DNA of 64,000 nt from the NCBI GenBank assembly GCA_910584645.1, contig CAJUAU010000004.1, forward strand, positions 62,001 to 126,000, given 5' to 3'. This DNA is from an uncultured Eubacterium sp. (lineage in GTDB: Bacteria; Bacillota; Clostridia; Lachnospirales; Lachnospiraceae). The notes beneath the pieces are model-generated. The model was not told the origin of the DNA. It saw only the letters and a list, made by a program, of their open reading frames with translations, and did not search any database. Shown here in pieces: positions 32,554 through 41,900 of the stretch. The translations under genes and the position numbers were made by a program. The stretch's first letter is position 1, and every line of letters starts with the position of its first letter.

Positions 32554-34716
32554 TCACTCTGCCTTTACAGCAGTTACGGAAACAGCACCTGTCCCAGCCA
32601 CTGTAAAGCTGCCAGACAGCTGATAGTCTCCAAGATAGGAATCCTCATCAAGATATTTTCCGTAACCATCTAAATAAGTGTTAACTTTTCCATAAGCAGA
32701 AATCATATTGCTGCTTGTTCCTGCTGCCGGTGAGAACTCATAGGTTCCAGCTTTCAGATAGGTGTACAGAGAGTAGTCATCATAGTCACGGTAGATGGAA
32801 GTAGATACTCCGTTCACATCATATACATATAGACTGCTCTCGATGTCATAACCAGCTGCTCCAGCGACCGTTGGAACAATACTTACCTTATAAAGAGGAA
32901 GCGTATAATCCTTCACAACCGCTCCAGCGGTGTACGTATTACCCAAAGTATACTCATAACCGCCTTCAAAGTATGCCATCTGAGCGTACACACCCGGAAT
33001 GATCCTTGCTTTGTAAGTTCCGTCTTTTCTTGTGGTAGCGGAGAATGAATCATAATTTCCATAGGCATCCCTTTTTGTATTTCCTGTTACTTCAATGCCC
33101 TTTGCCGGAGCTCCGGAAGCATCTTTCACCGTACCAGTAAGCACAACACCATCTACAACCGTAAGAGTGAATGGGAAGGAAGCCTGGCGTGCCGGGTTTT
33201 CTGCGTCCTTCACAACAACATTTACATTGTAAACAGCTGCCGGTACCGCTGCATAATTACCGTTTACATCTCTCGCGTGACCAAGATCACCTTCGATGGA
33301 GCAGGTATCTACCTGAGCAGGAAGACCTGTTACAGAGTACTCGTAGTCACCGGATCCACCAGCGATCACACCGTCACCTAATTCTTTAATATTTGTATAT
33401 CTGAAATTGAAACCAGATGCCTCATTGATATCCTTTGTCGCCGGGTCGTCTGGCTGATATGCAAGAACTGTATCGCCGAGGAAGTTACCTACGATGGTAT
33501 TCGCATCGCCAACATAGAAAGCATAGCTTCTCTTAAAGGTCTTACCAGTCTCATCTACTCCGGTAAGCACTGCTGTTGTTCCGTTTTCAATCTTCTTAAA
33601 CTTACCTCTTACATCAACTCTTGTTCCCTCTTTGCTGACATATGCCTTCAGACCCTCCGGAAGACCTGTGATGGAATATTTCACCACACCAGTCGCTCCA
33701 ACATCCTGAAGTGCAAAGGAAACATCCTCATCGGAATCAAAGCTTTCACCTACCATTCCTGTTACACGTGTAACTGTATCTGTTACACCATAGGAAGAAG
33801 ATTCCGGAATATCTCCAACGTAAACCTCTTTGGATTTGTCAACAGCCAGAGCTGAAACCGTAACCTTGACATAAGAATAGCTCATGATGCTGCTTGTATT
33901 GTCAAGAAGAACATCATAGGTTTTTCCACCATCCGTAGAGATTACTTTCTCAACTCCCTTAGAGGTTCCATAGGTACCCTTTGGTGTCTTCTTATTCTGA
34001 ACAACAAAGTTGGCAGCAGTCAGTGCTTTGGCACTTGTCAGCGATACCCGTACTACACCGTTGTCTGGAACCGTGATATCTTTGATGCCGGCACCAACGG
34101 TAACTTTACAGGTTGCTTTCTTACCGCTTCCATCGGCAGCTTTCGCTGTGATCGTAGCAGTTCCTTCTTTCAGGCCCTTAACAACACCCTTGGATGTTAC
34201 GGAAGCAATTTTCTTTTTAGAAGAAGACCATGCGATCTTGCTGCTTACATTTTTCTTCGGTGTAACTTTAGCTGTAAGCTTCTTCTTAGCACCAACAGGC
34301 AGAGTTGCCTTCTTGGCGCTGATGGTTACTTTCTTAACAGCAGCCTTCTTTACTACAATCTTGATCGTAGCCTTTTTCTTTTTGTTCTTTTTGGATGTAA
34401 CCGTGATCTTCGTACTTCCGGCTTTTACACCCTTTACCTGGCCTTTGCTGTTTACAGAAGCGATCTTTTTGTTTGCTGATTTATATGTTACCTTTTTGTT
34501 AGCCTTTTTGTTTGGCGTAACTTTTACAGTGGCGGTAAGGTTGATTTTCTTACCTTTCGCAACATAGGCAGTCTTGCCTGATGGTGCGGTAACTGTAACT
34601 TTTTTAACCTTCACTTTTTTAGCCTCTGCAGTCTCTGGATTTACGACTGCGGTCATCCCCAAAACCATGGCTAATGATAAAGCTCCGGCTAAACCCTTTT
34701 TTGCGAACCTTTTCAT
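32554..34716 (-). CDS. Secreted surface protein with Big_2 domains
   Basis: 720 residues. Signal peptide about 1-32 (SLAMVLGMTAVVNPETAEA). Two lysine-rich Big_2 Ig-like domains follow (about 35-125 and 128-210, each with an A/I-S-V-x-S-K-G-x-V-K-G motif), then a long beta-rich region. A carboxypeptidase-regulatory-like unit begins near 545 (LTGTVKDASGAPAKGIEVTG). There is no LPXTG motif. The extreme lysine content of the N-terminal domains may bind anionic wall polymers. Strong promoter and AAGGAGG ribosome site suggest high expression. Binding partner unknown. Confidence 0.75.
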   Translation of the reverse strand: MKRFAKKGLAGALSLAMVLGMTAVVNPETAEAKKVKVKKVTVTAPSGKTAYVAKGKKINLTATVKVTPNKKANKKVTYKSANKKIASVNSKGQVKGVKAGSTKITVTSKKNKKKKATIKIVVKKAAVKKVTISAKKATLPVGAKKKLTAKVTPKKNVSSKIAWSSSKKKIASVTSKGVVKGLKEGTATITAKAADGSGKKATCKVTVGAGIKDITVPDNGVVRVSLTSAKALTAANFVVQNKKTPKGTYGTSKGVEKVISTDGGKTYDVLLDNTSSIMSYSYVKVTVSALAVDKSKEVYVGDIPESSSYGVTDTVTRVTGMVGESFDSDEDVSFALQDVGATGVVKYSITGLPEGLKAYVSKEGTRVDVRGKFKKIENGTTAVLTGVDETGKTFKRSYAFYVGDANTIVGNFLGDTVLAYQPDDPATKDINEASGFNFRYTNIKELGDGVIAGGSGDYEYSVTGLPAQVDTCSIEGDLGHARDVNGNYAAVPAAVYNVNVVVKDAENPARQASFPFTLTVVDGVVLTGTVKDASGAPAKGIEVTGNTKRDAYGNYDSFSATTRKDGTYKARIIPGVYAQMAYFEGGYEYTLGNTYTAGAVVKDYTLPLYKVSIVPTVAGAAGYDIESSLYVYDVNGVSTSIYRDYDDYSLYTYLKAGTYEFSPAAGTSSNMISAYGKVNTYLDGYGKYLDEDSYLGDYQLSGSFTVAGTGAVSVTAVKAE

Positions 34717-34772
34717 ACTTTAGTTCCTCCTTATCCTTGTTTTTGTGATACTTTATTTAACATACGCGTTTC

Positions 34773-34801
34773 ATTATACCACTGTGATAGTCAGTCCGCA
34801 A
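34773..34801 (-). promoter_or_regulatory. Promoter of the Big_2 surface protein
   Basis: Minus-strand -35 TTGCGG (34801-34796), 17-bp spacer, -10 TATAAT (34778-34773). Confidence 0.65.
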
Positions 34802-34882
34802 CCCTAAAATTAAATATTTAACATTTTAGAAAGGTTTTTCTAAGAAAATTATACCATTTTCGGTAGTTCCTTTACTAGATGA

Positions 34883-35449
34883 TCATTTTGAGACAATATT
34901 GTATTTGAACACGATTTGCTGACGGATCTCCTCTGCTTTTTCTTTGGAAACCAGCTGCTGCAAAAGAGCAAACCCGAATTCCATGGAAGTCCCCAGCCCC
35001 CGGCTGGTTATAACATTTCCGTCTACGACGGCCATCTCATCCACAAACTCTGCCCCTGTCAGCTGATCCTCAAATCCCGGATAACAGGTAGCCCTTTTCC
35101 CCTCCAGTATACCACAGGCACCAAGCACTGATGGCGCCGCACAGATCGCCGCTACGGTCTTTCCCGCTTCATTCATCTGTTTCAATGCCTTCATCACCCT
35201 GTTGCTGGCTCCGAGATTTTTCGTTCCCGGCATCCCTCCGGGAAGGATGACAGCATCCTGTTCTTCCAAAGAAACCTGCGCCAGAGTCTTGTCCATAAAA
35301 ACGGTGATCCCATGGGAACCAGTAACCTGAATCGCCTCGGTGATAGAAACCAGCTTCAGGTCCACGCCGCCCCGCATCAAAATATCTGCGGTCATCAATG
35401 CCTCTACCTCTTCAAATCCTTCTGCAAATAACATCACTGCCTGTTTCAT
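34883..35449 (-). CDS. DJ-1/PfpI family protein (YajL-like)
   Basis: 188 residues. The nucleophile-elbow cysteine lies in AAICAAPSVLG near residue 103, with the conserved Glu in AEGFEEVEA near 15. Family members act in oxidative-stress protection or as glyoxalase or deglycase; which applies is not visible. The start overlaps the stop of the RluA-type gene (ATGA), so the two are translated together. Confidence 0.9.
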   Translation of the reverse strand: MKQAVMLFAEGFEEVEALMTADILMRGGVDLKLVSITEAIQVTGSHGITVFMDKTLAQVSLEEQDAVILPGGMPGTKNLGASNRVMKALKQMNEAGKTVAAICAAPSVLGACGILEGKRATCYPGFEDQLTGAEFVDEMAVVDGNVITSRGLGTSMEFGFALLQQLVSKEKAEEIRQQIVFKYNIVSK

Positions 35450-36447
35450 AATATTTCATCCTTTCTCGCTTTTTTTATTAATTGTTTTACTCTGTTCTCT
35501 TTATAAAAATCTTCCGGAAGCTCTGCCCGGAATACCTTTTCACTCAGATCTGCAAAGTCTCCTTTCAACAGCGGAAACTTAAGTTCATAAGCATGGAGCA
35601 GCTGCCTTTTTATGTGGCTGCCTGCTACTATGCCCCCATACTTTGGGTCTCCCAGAATGGGATGGCCAAGATTGGCAAGATGACTGCGGATCTGATGGGT
35701 TTTTCCGGTATAGAGACGAATGCGCACAAGGGTATTTATCCCATCTGAGGCAAGAGGTTCATATCCCGTCTTTATATAAGATGCCCCCGGAGTCTCCTGT
35801 TCTAATATCTCTACTTTATTGTTTTTTCTATCCTTTTTCAGCCATGCCTGCCAGATCCCTTCCTTCTGCATAACTCCCTGCACTACCGCCAGATAGTATT
35901 TTTCAATCCTACGCTCCCGGAGAAGTTCCGACATATACTGCAGCCCGGACAGGGTTTTACCCCCGATCACGATGCCGCTGGTGTTGCGGTCCAGGCGATT
36001 GCATATCCCCGGACGAAACCCTATCTCACCTCCACCGGTGTATTCCAGAAAATATTCCACCAGGCTGATATCCCCTGCCGATGCTTTTTGGGAAAGCATT
36101 CCCGGCGGTTTGTTGATCAGGGCGATATGCATGTTTTCATAAAGGATATCCAGTGCGGGGGCTGCTCTACAGCAAACCAAATCCTCCCCCACTCCCTGGG
36201 AGCTTGCGGCACCTGCCCCGCCCATGCCGCCTGAGAACTTTTCCAGCGTCGCATCGGATAAAAAAAGGGTCAGCACATCCCCCTCACACAGTATCTCACT
36301 GCCCTCCGCCCGCCGGCCATTCCGCTTTATATTTTTTTTGCGGAGCATCTTATATAGGAAGCTTTTGGGCGCTTTAGATAAATATTTCTGCAGAAACTTG
36401 TCCAGCCTCTGCCCGCACTGGTTTTTTCCGATCCGGATCTCTTTCAT
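35446..36447 (-). CDS. RluA-family 23S rRNA pseudouridine synthase
   Basis: 333 residues from the ATG at 36447 (GGGGAGGA upstream); a longer frame to 36486 lacks a ribosome site. An N-terminal S4 RNA-binding domain (MKEIRIGKNQCGQRLDKFLQKYL) is followed by the RluA catalytic domain with the aspartate in NRLDRNTSGIV near 140. An internal Gly/Ala-rich segment (about 78-95) separates the two and is longer than usual. Modifies uridines in large-subunit rRNA; the exact site is not deducible. Confidence 0.9.
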   Translation of the reverse strand: MKEIRIGKNQCGQRLDKFLQKYLSKAPKSFLYKMLRKKNIKRNGRRAEGSEILCEGDVLTLFLSDATLEKFSGGMGGAGAASSQGVGEDLVCCRAAPALDILYENMHIALINKPPGMLSQKASAGDISLVEYFLEYTGGGEIGFRPGICNRLDRNTSGIVIGGKTLSGLQYMSELLRERRIEKYYLAVVQGVMQKEGIWQAWLKKDRKNNKVEILEQETPGASYIKTGYEPLASDGINTLVRIRLYTGKTHQIRSHLANLGHPILGDPKYGGIVAGSHIKRQLLHAYELKFPLLKGDFADLSEKVFRAELPEDFYKENRVKQLIKKARKDEIL

Positions 36448-36489
36448 TCCTTCCTCCCCTTGAGCATCTTCCCTGGTGCGAAACAAAAT

Positions 36490-37080
36490 TCAGACTGCCA
36501 GAACCTTCAGGTATTCTGACACTTTGTCCTGCTTCACCACAGATTCTTCATCCCTCTCCTGTTTGCTGCCGCCCTCAGTCAACTGGCAGTAAAATTCATA
36601 AAATTCTTCATCGGAGGGAAACAGCTTCACATGGTAGCCGGAAGCCTGACTGTCCACACCTTTCTGCAGATAGTCAAGAATGTATGCCTCCTCTTGTTTT
36701 TTTTCACTTAATATTCCCATAACATTTTGATCCTGAATGATAAGAAAATCAAAACTCATGATCTTGTCTGGCGAAGTGAATACATAATCTGTATACAGGA
36801 TGCCTTCTTCTGACACCGTCTCCCGCATCCGGTCATACCGTTCTTTCTCCACCGACCTGCGGGGTACCATTACCACCAGGGCTATGATCCTTTTTGCCGC
36901 CGGAAGCACCATAAGAATTCCAAGAACCGTAAATATATTTGCCCTCGTTCCCGTGATCAGCAGCCCTGCCACAAACAGGCCCACACCCACTGCCACAAAC
37001 AATAAAAGCATCAGGCCCTGAAAGACTTTCTGTTTCTGTATATAGCCAAACTCACATTTTCTCCCTTTGATCTTCTCCAT
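36490..37080 (-). CDS. Two-helix membrane protein, unknown
   Basis: 196 residues from the ATG at 37080 (GGAGG six bases upstream). A basic N-terminus precedes two adjacent hydrophobic segments (about 22-43 and 47-70), then a cytoplasmic domain of about 125 residues containing SFDFLIIQDQNVMGIL. The M23 peptidase gene is upstream, with repeat copy 2 in the gap, and the RluA gene is downstream. No family recognised. Confidence 0.6.
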   Translation of the reverse strand: MEKIKGRKCEFGYIQKQKVFQGLMLLLFVAVGVGLFVAGLLITGTRANIFTVLGILMVLPAAKRIIALVVMVPRRSVEKERYDRMRETVSEEGILYTDYVFTSPDKIMSFDFLIIQDQNVMGILSEKKQEEAYILDYLQKGVDSQASGYHVKLFPSDEEFYEFYCQLTEGGSKQERDEESVVKQDKVSEYLKVLAV

Positions 37081-37094
37081 GTCTTTCCTCCATT

Positions 37095-37170
37095 CGCGCA
37101 CGTTTTTTGCGCATCACAAGTTTGGACGTGCACGTACAAACTTGCAGGGTGAAAAATTTATTTTTCACTC
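37095..37170. repeat. Intra-operon hairpin repeat, copy 2
   Basis: CAAGTTTG (37117-37124) and CAAACTTG (37137-37144) around GACGTGCACGTA, preceded by GCGCACGTTTTTTGCGC and followed by GTGAAAAAT/ATTTTTCAC (37149-37168). Same plan and core as the copy at 21711-21786, but with a different second hairpin. Confidence 0.7.
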
Positions 37171-37183
37171 TTTCCTCCATTTG

Positions 37184-38005
37184 TTATGTTTCCAGATACC
37201 GCAGTATTTCATAGGGATTTATGCTTACCTCCTGCCCCTGGATGTCAATATACATTCCAAAGTGAAGATGTACATCAAATTTGCCCTTTGTCCCCTCTTT
37301 TCCATAGCCGCTGTTTCCCACATACCCCAGTGTCTCTCCCGCCTTTACTGTATCTCCTGACGCAAGACCCTGGCGGTAAGAGTCCAGATGGGCATAATAG
37401 GCATAGAGCCCATGCTCGCTCCGGATGCCTATTCGGTATCCACCCAGTTCCAGCCATCCGATTTTTTCTACTACTCCGTCACAGATGCTCACGGCGGGAA
37501 AATATCCGGGGACATTGTTTGAGGTCATGATATCAACCCCTTCATGCCTTCGGTCCCCTCCATAACTCCTGGCATTCCCCCAGGAATTTTCATAGGAAAA
37601 GCCTGCCTCTCCGCTGCTGTCCAGTGCCACAGGAAAACAGCTGATATCACGGAGCACAGCCCCATAAGCATCCAGGTAAGAGTTGACCACCTCATCCTCC
37701 GCCTGCCAGCGGAAAAAAAATGGCACCCGCTTTGCCTGCCCATACATGGATCGAAATGCCAGCTCCCGGAAATACGCATCTCTGAAAGGAGCTCTTTGTG
37801 CCAATTCCTCCGCTTTGATATCAAAACACCGGAATTCCTCAGATTCTGCTGACAAAGCCGGAACTTTCGCTGCTTTTGCCCCATTCAGGATCCATCCTGT
37901 CTCCAATGGCACACTGATACATAACAACAGAAGAAGGGTCCAGCGCAATCCGCCTTTGTTCCAGCGAAAAAATCCCTTGTTTCTTTTTTTTAGTTTATTT
38001 CCCAC
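37184..38005 (-). CDS. M23/LytM-type peptidoglycan endopeptidase
   Basis: 273 residues. One N-terminal membrane segment (about 20-45) anchors an external domain. The C-terminal M23 fold has zinc ligands in RRHEGVDIM near 153 and HLHFG near 250, with YYAHL near 205. It cuts stem-peptide cross-bridges or regulates cell-wall growth, and is probably active as all motifs are present. It begins 14 bases after murI, another cell-wall gene. Confidence 0.9.
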   Translation of the reverse strand: MGNKLKKRNKGFFRWNKGGLRWTLLLLLCISVPLETGWILNGAKAAKVPALSAESEEFRCFDIKAEELAQRAPFRDAYFRELAFRSMYGQAKRVPFFFRWQAEDEVVNSYLDAYGAVLRDISCFPVALDSSGEAGFSYENSWGNARSYGGDRRHEGVDIMTSNNVPGYFPAVSICDGVVEKIGWLELGGYRIGIRSEHGLYAYYAHLDSYRQGLASGDTVKAGETLGYVGNSGYGKEGTKGKFDVHLHFGMYIDIQGQEVSINPYEILRYLET

Positions 38006-38019
38006 CCAAAAACCTCCTG

Positions 38020-38832
38020 CTAAAAGGATTCTATGTCAATGATCTCCGCCTTTTCTACATGGCAGGACAACACGTCATCGGCAAAGGAAATAAATTTATC
38101 CACGCCATCACTGACAAAATAATCATATGAAGGTTCTTTCTCATCTATGCCTGTTGTATTCAGCAGATCTTTCTCCGTCAACAGCGTTTTCAGAGACTTT
38201 GCCGTCTCATAAGCAGGATTCACCAGCTTTACATTTTCCCCCATCTCCTGGCCGATGATCCTCCGGAGCAGGGGATAATGGGTACATCCCAGGATCAGAG
38301 CATCGATATCATATTCTTTCAGCTCATGCAGATATCTGCCTACAATGTCCTCTGTGACCCGGTCCTCCCAGAGCCCTTCCTCCACCAGCGGCACAAACAG
38401 CGGACAAGCCTTGCTCACCACTGTGATATCCGGATCGATGCGATGCAGAAATTTATTGTAGATCCCACTTTTGATCGTGCTCTCGGTGCCGATGATACCG
38501 ATGTTTTTCGTCCTGGTGGTCTTGGCTGCCATAACTGCCCCCGGCTCCACCACTCCCAGGACAGGAATGTCGATCTCATCCCGGATCTCATCGAGGGCAA
38601 GGGCACTGGCAGTATTGCACGCTGCCACCACAGCCTTGACATTCTTTGTCTGCAGAAAACGCACGATCTGCCTGCTGTATTTGCATACCGTTATTTTCGA
38701 TTTACTTCCGTAGGGAACTCTGGCGGTGTCTCCAAAATAAACCAGATTTTCTCCTGGCAGCTGCCGCATGATCTCTTTGACAACCGTAAGTCCTCCCACT
38801 CCTGAATCAAAAACTCCAATCGGTGCATCCAT
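38020..38832 (-). CDS. murI: Glutamate racemase
   Basis: 270 residues. Makes D-glutamate for peptidoglycan. Catalytic cysteines in VVAACNTASAL near 72 and LILGCTHYPLL near 184, and the N-terminal IGVFDSGVGGLTV signature, are intact. Usual family length. No clear Shine-Dalgarno at the normal spacing; AGGAG lies about 16 bases upstream. Paired with an M23 peptidase. Confidence 0.96.
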   Translation of the reverse strand: MDAPIGVFDSGVGGLTVVKEIMRQLPGENLVYFGDTARVPYGSKSKITVCKYSRQIVRFLQTKNVKAVVAACNTASALALDEIRDEIDIPVLGVVEPGAVMAAKTTRTKNIGIIGTESTIKSGIYNKFLHRIDPDITVVSKACPLFVPLVEEGLWEDRVTEDIVGRYLHELKEYDIDALILGCTHYPLLRRIIGQEMGENVKLVNPAYETAKSLKTLLTEKDLLNTTGIDEKEPSYDYFVSDGVDKFISFADDVLSCHVEKAEIIDIESF

Positions 38833-38890
38833 ATTCCATATCCGCTCCTTTTTCCTTCTGCCAACTCAATAATCGTCCTTTGGCTGCTAT

Positions 38891-38927
38891 AAAAGGCCAC
38901 CCGGGCAGATGCCCTGTGACCTTTTTA
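38891..38927. terminator. Terminator between the RND pump and murI
   Basis: AAAAGGCCAC and GTGACCTTTTT flank GGGCAGATGCCC, a long stem with A and T tails. On the minus strand it follows the RND stop at 38969. Confidence 0.8.
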
Positions 38928-38968
38928 TTATAGTATGTTTACATTTACTGTGCAACTACATTTTCCCT

Positions 38969-41900
38969 CTATTTTCCTAAATCCTCAAACTTAATATCTT
39001 TCTTGCGGTTGAGGATCGCATAGATACAAGGAACTACAAATAAGGTGAGCAGCGTACCATAGACCAGTCCTCCAATGGTAACGATCGCCATAGGCCGCAC
39101 CATATCCGACCCGCTGTCCCCGCTGACTACCATCGGCACCAGACCGAGGATCGTCGTGATAGCTGTCATAAGGATCGGACGAAGCCTTGTCTGTCCAGCC
39201 TCTACGATGGCATCCAGTTTTTTCATTCCCTGCTCCCGCAGCTGATTGATATAGTCTACCAGCACGATTCCATTGTTTACGATAATACCGGAAAGCATGA
39301 CAAATCCGATCATTGCAATGACGCTGATCTCACTGCCGGATACCCAGAGTCCCAGAAATCCTCCGGTAAAGGCAAGGGGTATCGTAAACAGGATGATAAA
39401 TGGTGAGAGCAGCGACTGGAACTGGGCAACCATGATCAGGTACATAAACAGTACACCCACGATAAACATCAGCGCTACCTGTTCCATGGACTCATTGATA
39501 TTCTCATCTTCTCCAGTATACTCCAGCTCGTATCCTGCCGGAATTTCATAATCTTTCAGCGCCTCCCGGAGTTCATTGCTGACCAGTCCGATATTGTGGT
39601 CATCATCCACCACCGCCGATACTGTCATATAACGAGTCTGCTTGTTGCGGTTGATGGACTTAGGTGAATCGGCAAGACTGAAATCTGCGATCTTGCTCAG
39701 TTTCACCTTTTTCGTCTTCTGGGTCTCGGTATCAGTGTACTCGATCTTCATTTTCTGGATGTCCGTCCGTTTCATGGATTCATCCTGATCATCGCTGACA
39801 TACACATTCAGCTCCTCTGTATCGGTGGAAACAGTAGTCGCCGTAGACGCATCCTTGATCTTTCCGTTGATCTGCTGGAATACCTGGGCCACCGTAAGGG
39901 AATATTTCATTGCTTTCGCTTTATTTACCGCAATACGAAACTCTTTATTGCCTTCCTCCATTCCATTGGAAACCTCAGCGATGCCCTCTATTTTCTCTAC
40001 CTTCGCCATGATTTCTTCCGATATTTTCTGAAGTTTATCCAGATCTTTTCCCTTGATCTGGAGAGTGATGCCGGAACCAAACATGGATCCCATATCCATA
40101 GCTGAAGTATTGACTTCGATATCGCAGGCGATATCCTTTGTCTTGCGCTCAATCTCCTTCTTTAAGTCCTTGTTGGAGTGAGGGGTATCTTCATCCAGAA
40201 GTACATACATGGATACAGCATTTCCTCCGCCGGACATCATGGACATAGTTCCTCCACCGGACATGGCTCCCACAGTATGGATCCCATCGACTTCAAGGAT
40301 CCTGTTCATCGCCTCTGTGGACATCTGCTGGAGATCCTTGTCAGTCATCGCCTTGTTGTCATCCGGCGGGGACACGGTGATGGTCATCTGGGTGCTTTCC
40401 ATATCCGGCATAAAGGTCGTTCCCCTGGAGGCCGACAACACTGCGAAAAGTACGAGCAGAATAAAGGAACCCAAAAGAACCAGGATCTTTTTTCTCAACA
40501 GAACCGATAAAAGCGTTCCGTAGACATTTTGAACTTTCGTAAGAAATCTCCCCCGGTGCTCTTTTGTTCTGCGGAGCATTCCCTGGGACATCGCCGGCAC
40601 CAGTGTCAGTCCGACTACCAGACTGGCAAGCAGCGAGTAGGCCAGTGTCAGGGCTAGGTCCGTAAAAAGCTGTCTGGTGATTCCCTCGGTAAATATAATA
40701 GGCGCAAACACACACACCGTCGTCAGCGTAGAGGCGAGGATCGCTCCTGCCACCTGTTTTGCCCCCTCGATGGAAGCCTCTTTCACGGAATATCCCTCTT
40801 CATTTCTCAGACGGAATATGTTCTCGATCACCACCACTGAGTTATCCACCAGCATCCCGACTCCCAGCGCCAGTCCCGACAGGGAAATGACATTCAGGGA
40901 TACGCCGCTGAAATACATCAGCACAATAGCTGTCACCACACTGAGGGGTATGGAACATGCCACGATGATCGTCGGGCGCAGGTCCCATAAGAATAACAGG
41001 AGGATCAGGATGGACAAAATACCACCATACAACAGATTCTGTACTACAGAATCCACCACCAGATCAATATATACACCCTGGTTCATCAAAACGCTGATAT
41101 GAAGTCCTTCTTCGGACTTTTCCAGCTCCTCAAACTGCTCCAGAAGCCGGTCCGTCACGTCTCCAGTGGAATATCCTGTGGCTTTTTCCATCGTCAGCGC
41201 CACAGCGGGATTTCCATTTACCATGGCATACACTTCATCCGCATTGTTCGTAACTGCCACATCTGCCACATCAGACAGTTTGATGGGATCCAGTCCCTCC
41301 AGTCCCATATCACAGATCACCAGATCCTGGATCTCACCGTCGGATTCCAGTTTATCTCCCACTCTTACGAGATAGGAAGCATCTTTCTCCGCGATATATC
41401 CCGCCGGCATATCAAAGTTTTCAGCGGAAAGGATCTGTTCTACCATGGACTTGGTAATGATCTTATCCAGGTTCGTATTTTCTTTCGTCGCTTTGGAACT
41501 GTCTTTCAGTGCGGTCTCCGCCTCATTCAGCTTTGATTCCCCGCTTGTCACCTCTGACTCCGCCACACTGAGTTTAATAGCTGCCAGAACTTTCTGTTTG
41601 CTGAGTTCCTGTGCCGCTTCCTCTAAAGAAATCTGCCCTTTCTTCAATTTTGCCTTGGCATCTGTGAGCTTTTTCTTCGCCTCCTGGATCTGCTTTTTAC
41701 CTTTGGAGATCTCTTTTTTGCTCTTTGTGAGTTTTGTCTCCTCTGTACCGATCTTTGTAAGTCCTGCCTGAGCCTGGGCAAGCCCCGACTCAATCTCTGC
41801 GATCTTACCGGTGAGCTCTTCCTCCTTGATCCCCTGTTCCTTAAGTTTTGCCTGGATCACTTCAATCTGCGCCTTGACAGACTCCAGCTTTATGTTCAGT

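Noticed and set aside
34010..34567. 185-residue plus-strand frame opposite the Big_2 protein
   Set aside because: Low-complexity shadow of Lys/Ala-rich coding on the other strand, no ribosome site or promoter.
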